Part shown: piece by piece, positions 47,127 to 58,224 of the stretch
Layout of the letters: each line of letters begins with the position of its first letter
Numbering within the stretch: position 1 is the stretch's first letter
Source: Nezara viridula
Lineage: Eukaryota > Arthropoda > Insecta > Hemiptera > Pentatomidae
DNA: 64,000 nt
Assembly (NCBI GenBank): GCA_928085145.1
Contig: OV725080.1
Span: 144,574,636-144,638,635 of the forward strand
Direction: 5' to 3'
The notes under the pieces: generated by a model
The model's database searches: none
Seen by the model: the letters and a program-made list of their open reading frames with translations, nothing else
What the model was told of the DNA's origin: nothing
Translations under genes and position numbers: made by a program

Positions 47127-48941
47127 TATATTTTATACACGCGTAAATATATTTTAACTACGTCAATTTCAAAATTTCATTAATTATTAACAAGTTCTAA
47201 TAGCAGAGGATATTATTCCAATCATCAGGCCAACAAAGTCAACCTGATCCGAATTAATAACTGTAATCATTTTAACTCGTTTTTATCAACCGTTAAAGAT
47301 ACTAACGATTATTAACTAGAGCAACCTCATTAAGAGAAATGGCTATTCAATTTAGTTTTATATCTTCATGCTGAGAAAAAAATAATAGAAAAAGCAGTTT
47401 GTCTGAACATGCTATTCGAGTTAAAACAGAATTTCTAATTGATAAAAAAGGGTTTTACGATTATAATTTTAATTTTAATTTTAATTGTTAAAGCGCGAGT
47501 TGGAAAAAATGAATATATAAAATAATTAAAACCTTTCCTTGATAATTATCTTGGTTTTTGAAAACATTATTCTTTACCAATGTTTTAGTGATGATTTGTA
47601 AACATTTTATTGACGAACCATTGATGATTTTGATATTCACAAGTAAATTCAAGGAATCAGTCATTAAAAACGAAAGAATTAACTTATTTTTTAACAAATT
47701 GTTTTGTGATATTTTTCCTAAAAAAATTATTTATAATGTTTGTTTCCTGTTGATGTTATAAAACGTTTAGTACCCATAACGCCTTAAACATGACCCAGCC
47801 CAGCATTACAAATGTCACTTTAATTTTAGCTTTGTTTTGTCTAGGAATCTAAAACATTTATTCTATCGTATCGTAAACGTAAGTACTGAGGATAAAGTGA
47901 ATTGGCGTTAAGCAGAAAAGAACCAATCCAGAAAATAAGCATATAGTTAGATATTTTTATTTGAATGTGATAAGCTTTAGATTATTTTCCTTATACTATA
48001 TGCCGTACAATTTATCCAGAAATGTTTCCTAAAACATTCCAGCTTTGAGTGTTCAAACCTTATCATTGAATTTCTGTAGAATAACAAAAAAAATAATTTA
48101 ATTTTTCAGCGATTTCGGGAAACATTGGATAGATTTTACCACGATCATAATAATACTTCTGCAAGTCGGTAGTTTGTCAAACGTGAGAACCCCTAATGTA
48201 TGTAATTTGAGTGTGGAAAGACTCGCACAGTTTCTAGTCGTTTCAGTCATGTACGTTTCTATGATAATTACTTGAAGGCAAATGGCGTTTTTGTTTTTGA
48301 AGGAAGTTAAATTCAATCGATAAAGGATTATAGAAGAATCGTAGCAAAGACGTGGAATTAATAAATAATTTGTGATGATATTATAAATATATAACATGGC
48401 AAGTTCCCAAACTCAGCGCTGAGCGCATCGGAAATCCATCAGACTGTTCCAAAACTTACCAAAGAATCCACTGGATATAACCTCGCTATATTATATTCAC
48501 CTTATATTTAGATCTGTTTTTAAATTCAACAATACTGGAAAGAGGTATTACTTAATCTTTTTTTTTTTTAATATTTCGTACGTTTCTTAACCTTTCATAG
48601 GAATCCAGTAGGTTGTTGCTAAAGTCAACACGCTCTAAATCATTGTTGGATTAAATCGATTAGTGGATTCCATCAATAGAATTAGTGTTGAGTTTTGGAA
48701 GTTGCCCTTAAATTTGGTGTTCAAAAAAATAAAACTAATAACTGTTCATTGAGCTTCATTTTACGTTACATATAGTAGTGAGAATACAGCCATAAAAATG
48801 AATCAAGAAATATATGTAATTTTAATTCTAATATTTAAAATAATTTAGATTGAAAAAAAAAGGAAGTTCTTAATATAATATAGGAAGTTCTTAATAACAC
48901 TGTAATTTATTGTATAATTATAAAATATATGATAATAAAAC
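47127..48941. other. intergenic, no gene seen
   Basis: AT-rich, no recognised coding sequence. A 99-codon minus-strand frame at 48098-48397 lacks identifiable features. Confidence 0.5.
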
Positions 48942-48983
48942 ATTAGCAACCAGGAGCCTGATAATGGGCTCCTGGTTGCTAAT
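48942..48983. repeat. perfect 17-bp hairpin
   Basis: ATTAGCAACCAGGAGCC, an 8-base loop, then the exact reverse complement GGCTCCTGGTTGCTAAT, directly beside a long (AT)n tract. The GC-rich arms stand out from the surroundings. Confidence 0.9.
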
Positions 48984-48999
48984 ATTATATATTATATAT

Positions 49000-49085
<86 letters not shown>
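48984..49085. repeat. (AT)n microsatellite
   Basis: About 100 bp of alternating A and T with a few phase slips. Confidence 0.95.
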
Positions 49086-49088
<3 letters not shown>

Positions 49089-49365
49089 CCACCCACTTGA
49101 TTCTTTTCATCTAAAAATATTTCTGCTTTGGATTGGTCTATTGTTTTTAATGAATTAATAGGTAATCTTTTTGTTGGTTTTCAATTACGAATGTTAATAT
49201 AGAGGACAATAACCCTTAATCCTTAATTCAATGAAATGATTCTAGATTCCAATGTTTACTTTCTATGGAATCAAAATGTTTATTCAGTATCATTAGTTCA
49301 GTGCCGTTTCTTACAGCACATTTCTTAGTCTCCGGCTTTTAATTTTTTCAATATTAAGTTTAAAA

Positions 49366-49938
49366 ATGCCTCTTAGTGCTGAGGATGTGGCACTTATCGA
49401 TGATGGACGTTCCATTAGATATGCAGGTAATGCCATCGGAGTTCCATATGAAACTATACGAGACGCCGTCAGGCGTTTTCGGGAAACTGATTCTTACAAT
49501 GGAAGGCCCGGTTCTGGACGGCCTAGGGTAACAGAACCACGGGATGACCGGTTTTTGACTTTGAGAATTTTACGAAACCGGCACCTTACCGTTTCAACTA
49601 CTGTTCAAGCGATTCATCAGCTCGAAGAAGTTCGAGGTGTGCAAATTTCTGAACGTACCGCTCGGAGAAGATTAAATGAGTATGGATTAATGGCTTTTCG
49701 TCCAGTAAGAGGACCAGAGTTGACCGGAACTCACAGAGTAACACGGCTGGCTTTTGCTTGAGAACACCATTGGACTATGGACGAATGGAGTGCTGTACTT
49801 TTTACAGATGAGTCAAGATTCGCTCTTCGATCTCCAGACGGGCGTGAAAGGGTGTGAAGAAGAAGAAACGAAAGATATGTAGCCTGTAATTTTTCCCAGA
49901 GCCAACCTTTCCAACGTGGCTCCTTAATGGGTAACAAG
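49366..49938 (+). pseudogene. Tc1-like transposase, N-terminal two thirds
   Basis: Starts MPLSAEDVALIDDGRSIRYA. Contains the first helix-turn-helix (GNAIGVPYETIRDAVRRFRE), the GRPGSGRPRVT AT-hook-like linker, a second helix-turn-helix (VRGVQISERTARRRLNEYGL) and the first catalytic Asp in LFTDESRFALRSPDGRERV. Frame is kept to about 49935, with only two in-frame TGA codons (49759-49761 and 49855-49857), standing where Arg (CGA) and Trp (TGG) are usual. The gene stops abruptly at GSLMG, before the second Asp, and a reverse copy of repeat A begins there. A relatively recent but dead copy. Confidence 0.9.
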
Positions 49939-49944
49939 TGGGTG

Positions 49945-50155
49945 GAATTTTTTGCCTGTCAGTTTCGTGAGTTTTTATTACCTGATTAAATAGACAAAGT
50001 TTACCAATCTCCAAATTGAAAACTACCTATTTTTCGCAAATAAAAAAGTTACGATAAGATGATACCATCCACGAAGTTTTAGAAGGATGTTAACAATTTA
50101 AGAAAAAGAGATCTGTACCGCGGACTAATACACTTAAAGTATAGACCCTTGAATT
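49945..50155 (-). repeat. repeat A copy 4, reverse, flank only
   Basis: The reverse complement carries GGTACAGATCTCTTTTTCTT, AAATTGTTAACATCC and TTTAATCAGGTAATAAAAAC, collinear with the flank of the other three copies. The foldback half is absent; the repeat abuts the broken Tc1 transposase. Confidence 0.75.
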
Positions 50156-50960
50156 CGTCAAGGTAAAGAAGTTAATGATCGCCACGTAACAAGGACGCAA
50201 TAGCAAATCCTGTTTACTCATCTTTTAGCAGGCGTTGCGTATTGTGTTCCTCTCAAGTCTTGATACTTCATTAGTTTGCAACGGACATCGTTGAGAATTC
50301 AAAAGCAATACGGGTCCCTCTCCAGAGAAGGCGAGAAATAACCAATGGTCTTTTATATGAACCTATTAAGGAACCCACATTCATGGCCTCTTTATCAAGC
50401 GTCAACTCGTATCAAGCGAGAAGTAGTAAGCCTAACTAAAGAACATTAATTTTGCTCAAAATTCAAATATCTTGAAATAAACAGAAAATTTTCAGTGATG
50501 AAAAGGTATTCTTTACGAAAATATGGTAAATACAACGTTCGGACAACGTACATGTTTATTTAAAAACGTGTAATCCCCATTTTCCCCGTAGGAACAATTT
50601 TAATTGTAAAACGTGACATTCTGAAATGGTATTTAAATGATTCTTGATGTATTATTACAAAAAAAAAAGGTATGTGCTTTTTAGACCGCGTGACAGAAGT
50701 GAAAAAACCAACAAATCGAGTCTAACAGTATGAAATATAAATAATAAATAATAACTAGAGGATGAAATGCTGAAATTTTCCCTCGATTAAAGTATGCAGG
50801 TCCGATTTTTAATTTCTGAGATATTTTAATCAATATTTTTCCAAAAACTCATTTGGTTTTCGACACTACATCTTCCCTTTTCGCCTCACTAACACGGCGT
50901 CGCGCTAAGATACAATTTTGAATCATAGCTAATTACAAAGAGGATGAAATGGTGAACTCT
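50156..50960. other. intergenic, no gene seen
   Basis: No recognisable coding sequence or RNA gene. Confidence 0.5.
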
Positions 50961-50965
50961 TGGTG

Positions 50966-51411
50966 AAATAGAATAGAATAGAATAGAAAAATAATTGTAT
51001 TCTGGGACACAGTCCCTTGAGAATAACAAAATAGAACAAAATAAAAATATTACATCTGGCCAAAATAAAATCAATCGAAAAAAAGAAATACTGTAAAGAA
51101 AATATAAGGTAAACATTCTATATACAAAACGAACGAAACTATATACAAAACAATTAATACTATGACAAGACACTTAAAGCTATTTGCACTGATAGACCAG
51201 TATACACTCTTAAGAAAATAATAAAGAATTAAAAAATAAAAATATGTCAAATTCTCTATTAAAATCAGCTCGAATGGTTAGCAACTATCTGACTGTTTTT
51301 GGGATAGGAATTGGAATAGAAGGGTTTTGAATGTGGATAGGGATGGGGAATGTCGAATTTTGATAGGGAGAAAATTCCAGAAATTGACAGAGCGAACAAT
51401 AAAGGAAATAC
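50966..51411 (-). mobile_element. LINE 3' end, (TTCTA)n-tailed, 5'-truncated
   Basis: Nearly identical to the 3' part of the LINE at 45376-45820. The last ~55 codons correspond to FALSISGIPSLSKFDIP onward, then the shared 3' untranslated region, GGGACTGTGTCCCAGAATAC and a tail of four TTCTA units on the minus strand (50966-50990). 5' truncation near 51411 is typical of target-primed insertion. Confidence 0.88.
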
Positions 51412-53015
51412 AGCCACTTACAGTTTGAAAACACGTTTCGATCAATTATTTTGATTATAATTGAATTCCCTCGTATGATAATACATTAAATTTACTTGCT
51501 ACTACTATTACTATATTATATTTGACATCTATTCATTGACCAATGTATTGTTGATTATTGTATTATTGTATTGATTATGTAAATGATTTGAACGGGCCAG
51601 GTAGTATTCTCTTAACACATTAAATAATAATAAAAAAAATAAACGTTATGCTGAATAACTAGAACAAATAACTTTAAAATTGTGCAGAATTTCCTTCGAA
51701 CTTAAACAATTACCAATGAGAAAAATAAATATTTTACTAATCAATGCATTTTGTCCTGTAAGAAATCGAAAAGTGATTAAGTAGAAAAAAATAAATTACA
51801 ATACCGCGAAAACTGAACCTTGTTGGTTAGCCAAATTCATTATACTTTGGACGCAGTTTTCAATACTTCCATTCGACTCACGGGCTTTCAATTATTATTA
51901 GCGCCTTGAACATCTGGCTCTGAATACCTTATACCCATATCTTTGAATGCGTATTGGTTGTTTTAGACCAGAGAAAAACTTGAAAAATTATACCCCTTTT
52001 TCGGCGTTCGAATCGCTTTTGCACGGGTTCAAATCCACCCTGAACGAGTTAAAATTTAAGTCGAGACGTACCCTCGAAATGAATTCGACTTTTCCACATC
52101 GATAAGAATAGGTTGATTACTTATAGGATATATAGCATTCAAAACGAATATTGTACACAAACTAAAAACAGAGTAAAAATGATTTATTGGTTCTAATTCC
52201 TTAGTAATATTTATATTGATAAGAGAATGCCTGAGAACGACGTATATTGATAAGAGAAAAATGACAAATATTGAAATATATGTAAAAAAAATACATAACA
52301 CCACATTGATTTTTACTTTGTCGAATTCAAACAATTAATCTTAATCTAATCAGTTAAACATTATTTTATTGATCTGATATAAAGATAAGTCATAAAGTAT
52401 GGAAATTTAATCATTACTCATTCCTCTAGTAAAACTATTAGTCAGCAATCAATAATTTCCTCAGTAATCGATAAACTTATCCAACTTTAGAATGATAATA
52501 TCGATTACTAGAGTAATAAGTCAGATATTTTCTGGATAATTTTAATAATTTTGATATTCTGTATAGAAGTGTTTTGTATCATTTTACTGTGTTTAAATAA
52601 ATAAATTTGTTTAAAAAATAAATATTAATTTTTAAATAAAAATGATATTCTCAAGAAATGAATAACATAAAAAAATAAGACTTTCTAGGGTAATTGTTGA
52701 ATATTTCGGAAACTAAATCCTCAAATAGCAGTAAATAGCTGACCAGCGAAAGTTTCGCCAATCCTGGCATCTTTAGGAGAGAAAAGCTAGATACACATGC
52801 TGCAGCATACATTTGCAAAAGAACTATTGTCATTTCAATCTTCCAACAAGTTAATAGTGAAGAGTTCAATTAGATCTATGGGATGAGTATGAAGAGAAAG
52901 ATTCGGATTGACTAAGAAAAATTCTGTTAAAATTAAAATATGAATGAACTATTCAACATCATTAATGTATTCATCCTATGGTATGTCACAGTGGAGATAA
53001 AATTATCTCTAGAAA
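51412..53015. other. intergenic, no gene seen
   Basis: AT-rich with no recognisable gene. An isolated B-box-like GGGTTCAAATCC at 52025-52036 lacks a partner A box. Confidence 0.5.
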
Positions 53016-53640
53016 AAAACTAAGCATTTTATCCTATATATTATTTCTAAAAGATGTTTTTATATGGGTATGCCATTACTTCGTCTATTCTTCATCAAAC
53101 CCAATGATTAACCAATCATTTTGAATATATTCTTCTCCTTCACTTGCGAAAAATAGTCCTATCTCCCCTTAAATGTCTGCAAAAAAAGTTATAAAAGAAA
53201 AGAAACTTTATTCGTGAATAACTCAAAAATTATGTTGTTTTTTTAAATTGTACTCATGATGATTAGAAAGATTACTAAATTACCTACAAAATAAAAAAAA
53301 ATCGGACAATTATTAACAAAGATACAGTCCATTAGTTTTGGTATACTTGATAATTTCTTCTTCTTTGAAGATATTACACTTACTATTCTACTACACTATT
53401 TTTCCTAGCTGATATATTATTTTTTAAAGGCATTTGTTTGTTCTTGCATTTTATTTTTTTAATAATTTAGAAAATCTCATGATCGAAACTATATTCCCTT
53501 TATTATCTTTCCAGTCAGCGTTTAAAAATAGGTCCTAGCAAAGCAATTTGTACAAATATTTTGGTCTACTATATTAAATGGAATATTTTAATCGGCAAAG
53601 AAAAAAATATTAATTCCTCCCTAACATAATACATAGGATC
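53016..53640 (+). repeat. repeat D, longest contiguous copy
   Basis: TTTTATCCTATATATTATTT, TTCTTCATCAAACCCAATGA and TTGCGAAAAATAGTCCTATC, then TGATTAGAAAGATTACTAAA, AGTCAGCGTTTAAAAATAGG and AATTTGTACAAATATTTTGG. It joins the two halves that occur separately at 61033-61270 and 61495-62040. No coding potential. Confidence 0.75.
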
Positions 53641-54120
53641 TACTTATTTCCATATTGTTTTGTTATTTATTCACTAACCAAAATTTTCTGCAAATTATTG
53701 TCAACTAGTTGAATATTAATTTTAACATGGGAATCCCGACAGATCTATTTTCTTGCTTTAGTATGTTCTTTGATATTTATAACTCTTTGTTAATGTTTGA
53801 TAGAGCGAATCTAAGATATCGTCATAATTAACCGTATTATTTTTACTTTAATTTACCTATACGTAATATCTCGGTTCTTAATGGTCAAACTCTGGGGAGG
53901 GAGAGGGTGGTTCTACACAAAATTTCAAAAAAAAAACTTCATTTGATGCATGGACCGATTCCGAAGAGAAAAGGAGCTAATATCAAGGTTGTCACGTTTT
54001 TTATTCAATGAGATGGAATAGCACACAAACTGTTCAAGATAATAGAATTATACCTTATCGTGCAAATGTGTACAACATCGTAACATAGACATTTTATTTT
54101 TTTTTTTACAAAACTGAAAT
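53641..54120. other. intergenic, no gene seen
   Basis: AT-rich; nothing recognised. Confidence 0.5.
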
Positions 54121-54282
54121 AAAATTTATTAAAGTCAATGATAAAAGGGACTTTCAGGAGGACTAATACGGCCGCTGTACACAAATATGTTGCTCGTGTA
54201 TGGCTACAGTAACTATAGTAGTACTGCAACCGTATAAGACCTGAAAGTCCCTTTTATTTTATCATCGACCTTTGTAAATTTA
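54121..54282. mobile_element. small foldback MITE
   Basis: The arms AAATTTATTAAAGTCAATGA...AAAAGGGACTTTCAGG and, inverted, AAATTTACAAAGGTCGATGA...AAAAGGGACTTTCAGG enclose a ~70-bp spacer. Part of the right arm (ATCATTGACCTTACTTAA) is repeated just downstream at 54292. No coding capacity. Confidence 0.7.
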
Positions 54283-55014
54283 AAGGCCCTCTTATCATTG
54301 ACCTTACTTAATTTAATAACTGTTTTCTCAAAAAAACTTTGTCTACTTTACGTTGGTTTATGGTGAATGCACCAATTATAGACAGAGGGCCCAGTGATGG
54401 ACAGGTTGGACTTTAAATGTAAATTTTCCTTGTTGTAAAGATGTATAAAAAGGTAATGTAAAGTTTCCTTATTGATTTAAAGATTCTAGTTTTTTTCTAT
54501 ATTGAAGAACAATACCCTCTATTGACAACTGTATGAACAAAGTTCCAAAAAAGAAAATTTTAAAATGCCTATCATTGTTGCCTCTATAGACATCAGTATG
54601 TTTCGAACCTTCCTAGAGTTTTGCTAAGATTAAGTTGAAGATTTGTGATGTTATCTTTATCGTTATATTTATACTGAAATAAATATTTTAGAAATTCATT
54701 GAGGTGTGTCTGTTACTGGTACCGAACCGATGTCAATTAGTAGAACAATTAAATTTCCATCACTGGTGGTGCTCTTATTCTACTTAAAATTTAATTATCT
54801 TAAACAGTTTTTGATAAATTCCTTCATATTCAATAAAAAACGAGACTACCTTAAGAAAAACAAAAAATTGGTCTTAACTCCTTTTCCGTTCGGAACTAGA
54901 ACAACGCATCAAATGAACTTTTTGTTGGAAATTTTGTCTCAAATCACCTCCCCTCCTCTCCATCCAAAATTTGGCCATTAACACTCTTTATATCAAGGAA
55001 ACGTATTTCATTTA

Positions 55015-55017
<3 letters not shown>
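54283..55017. other. intergenic, no gene seen
   Basis: No recognisable gene; the 91-codon frame at 54706 has no identifiable features. Confidence 0.5.
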
Positions 55018-55061
<44 letters not shown>

Positions 55062-55067
55062 GTGTGT
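55018..55067 (+). repeat. compound (AT)n(GT)n microsatellite
   Basis: TATATA tract passing into GTATGTGTGTGTG. Confidence 0.9.
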
Positions 55068-55077
55068 AATATACAGT

Positions 55078-55192
55078 AAGGGGAAGCATTGCGATCGTGT
55101 AAGTTTTCGAATCTGAGTTTTTAATGGAAATACTCGTTTTAAGATCCCCCGAGTCCAAATAACTAAGTCCCTCAAAATGACTTAGTCCCCTA
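55078..55192 (-). repeat. repeat E fragment, reverse
   Basis: GGAAGCATTGCGATCGTGTA, TTTTCGAATCTGAGTTTTTA and GAGTCCAAATAACTAAGTCC on the plus strand equal the complement of repeat E near 58.5-58.6 kb. Confidence 0.7.
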
Positions 55193-55489
55193 TATGTATG
55201 TATGTTTGTGTGAATAGAAGCACCCTACTGGTATAGAGAAGTATAATTGGTTCTGAGCACTAACAACCGTTTCTCATTCACCGAATTCCTTTTTGTTACT
55301 CTCCTTTGTTAAGCAACAAACTTGCAAGCCTTCATCAGCTCAGACAGCATTGTCTATCTTCTCAAAATAGCGACAATGCAAGAATAAAAAACGTTCTATT
55401 GTTTCAACAGCCTCTTAAAGACGTTCAAACTCGAGTTGATTTATATGACAAGGTGTATAATCTTTAAAAAATATATAAATATATATATT

Positions 55490-55495
<6 letters not shown>
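55193..55495. other. intergenic, no gene seen
   Basis: A CTGATGAAGGCTTGCAAG phrase (minus strand, 55324-55341) vaguely recalls the hammerhead-like motifs but lacks the GAAA half. Confidence 0.4.

Positions 55496-55571
<76 letters not shown>
55496..55571. repeat. duplicated (AT)n microsatellite
   Basis: Two TATATA tracts separated by and preceded by TTTGTTTTA. Confidence 0.9.
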
Positions 55572-55576
<5 letters not shown>

Positions 55577-55744
55577 GTGGTGGGTATTTAGTAATAAGAT
55601 GAATCTGTCAGTCTTGAATGTCCTGGCCTAGACCGGGAATAGATTACTTCTTTTCTGCCGATGCTACGATAAAAAGAATAAAATCCTGTAATAAATAATT
55701 AAACCTCTACCAATTTAGATATTTATTAATATTTTTTTCATAAT

Positions 55745-55925
55745 ACATTGGCATACAGGCGGATCAATAGAGGAGAGGGGAGTTTTTAGGGCTGAAGCTG
55801 TCCTCCCCAAAATGGTCAAATACAACCATGTCTTATGATAAAAATTATCTCTAAAAGTATTATTACTCGTCTAGTTACATGTAATAGGACTTCAAGTACT
55901 TCTTCTCCCAAAGTAATTCGGGCCG
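55745..55925 (+). repeat. repeat B copy, partial
   Basis: ACAGGCGGATCAATAGAGG, GGGCTGAAGCTGTCCTCCCC, TACAACCATGTCTTATGATA and TAATAGGACTTCAAGTACTT match the left two thirds of repeat B. Confidence 0.7.
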
Positions 55926-55927
55926 AC

Positions 55928-56020
55928 AAAGGATGAGTTGACCGGAGAGTTCAGACGGTTACACAACGCCGAATTGCGTGAACTGTACCTGTTTAATATA
56001 ATTGAAGTGATTACATCGCT
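55928..56020 (+). repeat. repeat C copy 2
   Basis: ACACAACGCCGAATTGCGTG with flanks as at 26690-26800. Confidence 0.65.
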
Positions 56021-56099
56021 TCGAATCACTAATTAAAAATGGGCTTGTAAAATTGTTAGGCTTAGTAACGAAAGAATTCCTAAAAGGTTAGGTTAATGT

Positions 56100-56215
56100 T
56101 TGCTGTACCGAATGGTAAACCTCAGAAGGGTAGACAGAAGCGAAGGTGAGAAGATTGTGTTGAAGCCGATCTGAATGTTCTTGGTTTGGACGGCGAACGG
56201 TAGATGGAGGTGTGT
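56100..56215 (+). pseudogene. possible LINE ORF tail
   Basis: Plus-strand reading NGKPQKGRQKRR, a TGA where Trp is expected, then EDCVEADLNVLGLDGER. Resembles the LINE tail (Gly-Arg-Pro-x-x-Arg-Trp-Glu-Asp) but is short and broken. Confidence 0.45.
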
Positions 56216-56284
56216 AATAAGCGATTAATAGTGTCGGCATCGAATCTTTGGGTTCGCTAAGCCTTTTATTATTTATTTATTGTT

Positions 56285-56428
56285 ACCTGTACCACTACCA
56301 ACCCATGAAGGATTATGGGTTCAGTACAATGTTAGGAAGTACACAAGGCCAACAGTTGTGCAGGGGGATGACGGGCCCAATATCACGCTCAACCGCCATG
56401 TTTTCACTATTAATTAATTATTTAATTA
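56285..56428 (-). mobile_element. SINE family 2 copy without tRNA head
   Basis: CTGTACCACTACCAACCCAT, GGGTTCAGTACAATGTTAGG and ACAGTTGTGCAGGGGGATGA match the body of the SINE at 5386-5540, ending at the shared TTAATTAATTATTTAATTAA. On the minus strand it is 5'-truncated and ends in AATAAATAAAT. Confidence 0.75.
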
Positions 56429-57234
56429 ATATTTAATAAATACTTCGAGACATTTAAACATAAATATATTTATATTAAAAATAATGCATATAAATATTAC
56501 AAATACATATATTGTGTTTTGCAGACAAACTTCGGAACAAGATAGAAAATGTTCACATGACCTCGGACGTATCCGCCAATCAGAGATGATTGTAAATTAC
56601 ATAATAGTGAAATTATAGGATATGGCATTGTAAAATGCGGTTTTTTTTTAATAGTGTTGCTTCAACTTTTTTTATTTATTATTTTCATGAATGAAGGTAG
56701 GCCCGTTACACGACGTGTTTTTACTAGCGGAGGGTTTGCTGTTGCCGTTTCAACAGATGAATATACGGTGTGACCCGTTTACACACTAAGCGACTTTTAC
56801 AATCACTCGACGACTTACATTTTTCTGTCCGAAAAAAATCCGGCGTATTGTGCAATTGACTGCTAGGTTCTGCCCCATTTAGCCCAGGTAGGATAGTTAA
56901 AAAAATACATAATTTTAAAAAGAAATAAATCCGCAATGGACTTTTTCAATGCGAGAATTAAGAGACAGATAATAGAAACGAATTGTTCATGTTTTAGAAG
57001 AAATAGCAATTTGAAAAAAAAAAAAATATTGTATAATACAGCATAAAACAACCTGCAATCAATCAACAATCCCCCTCCTCTCTCACCCCTCACTCTCAAA
57101 AAAATAAAAAATCACGATTTTTTTTTTATTTATTAAGTAATATAATATTCTGTCACTGGGATAATAGTTATAGGTAGATAAAACTACATTCATACTATAT
57201 ATACAAAAAATATAAAATAAACGGAAAAAAATAA
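56429..57234. other. intergenic, no gene seen
   Basis: The GC-richer part at 56700-56880 has no similarity I can name. Confidence 0.45.
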
Positions 57235-57257
57235 TATATATATATATATATATATAC
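57235..57257. repeat. (AT)n microsatellite
   Basis: Short TATATA tract. Confidence 0.85.
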
Positions 57258-57319
57258 ATGGGGTTACTTAAACTAATAAAACTAATAAAGTTTTTTTTTA
57301 ATAGTAGTTTCCACTAATA

Positions 57320-57640
57320 GTGGGTTTCCTTAACCTAAAATTTGGATGGCTTCTTTCCATAATATCCTATCTAAGGTCCATTCTTCCCGTAGACCATGAT
57401 CCATCATGGATTCCTCCACTTCGTTATCCCAGGTCTTCCATGGTCTTCTTTCGTCTTCTTCTTTCCCTAGTTTTCCATAAGTTGAATTTCTTGGATAGTC
57501 TTCCTTCAGGCATTCTTTTCAAATGTCCATACTAGTTCAGCCGTTTTATCTCAATCTCTTCCACAATGGTTCTTTTAGCCTCCTTCTTTTCTCTGATGGT
57601 CGTATTTCTGACTTTATCCATTCTGAATATTCCTTGAGCT
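57320..57640 (-). pseudogene. LINE ORF C-terminal tail
   Basis: The minus strand reads YGHLKRMPEGRLSKKFNLWK, RRPWKTWDNEVEESMMDHGL and REEWTLDRILWKEAI, the conserved tail block of non-LTR retrotransposon ORFs (Gly-His-x-x-Arg-Met...Arg-Pro-x-x-x-Trp-x-Asp). A stop breaks it just upstream (RLN*YGH). No RT domain is retained. Confidence 0.75.
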
Positions 57641-58224
57641 TCCTAACGGCGGCTGTCCTCTGGGGACTTGTAACCCAATTCCAAATCGAAAAATATATAT
57701 ATATATATATATAATAAATTGGACCTTAAACGACTAAGGCGGAGTTACTAAGCCGGAACGGGACTGGGAATCCCCCGAAACAAAAACTAAAATAAGCATA
57801 TTTCTCGAAAAGTGAATACCATTATAAATGGAAAAATCTGGTGCAGTGCGCGCATCACACAACCTTCACTTACTACCATCTTCTTAGCAGAATAAGTATT
57901 TTTAGACAAAGGAGAAGTGAAAGTAAAAATTATAAACGCTATATTGATTTATATTTCATTGTGGGTATTTTATTTATAGATTAAGTACCGTTATATATAC
58001 GAATTTTAATATTTATATCTGTACAATTAAATATTAAATAATACCAACAATAGAATCTATGGAAACCGCATATGTATATTTACATAATATTGTCGGAGTC
58101 CGTATTATATTAGGCTGACAATACGTATGGAAGCGTGTTCTAATCTTTCGAGCGAGCTCGGGTGCGCTAGTATTCCTTTGGTTCTTCAATTACAACTATT
58201 CTCCGTTACGATATTTAAGCCCTG
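57641..58224. other. intergenic, no gene seen
   Basis: Includes a short (AT)n tract at 57694-57712; otherwise nothing recognised. Confidence 0.5.

Noticed and set aside
48098..48397. 99-codon minus-strand frame
   Set aside because: No family recognised; an AT-rich spacer of this length gives such frames by chance.
52025..52036. B-box-like GGGTTCAAATCC as a tRNA or SINE
   Set aside because: No A box at proper spacing and no cloverleaf could be drawn.
55324..55341. Third hammerhead-like motif
   Set aside because: CTGATGA is present but no GAAA half or pairing stem follows.
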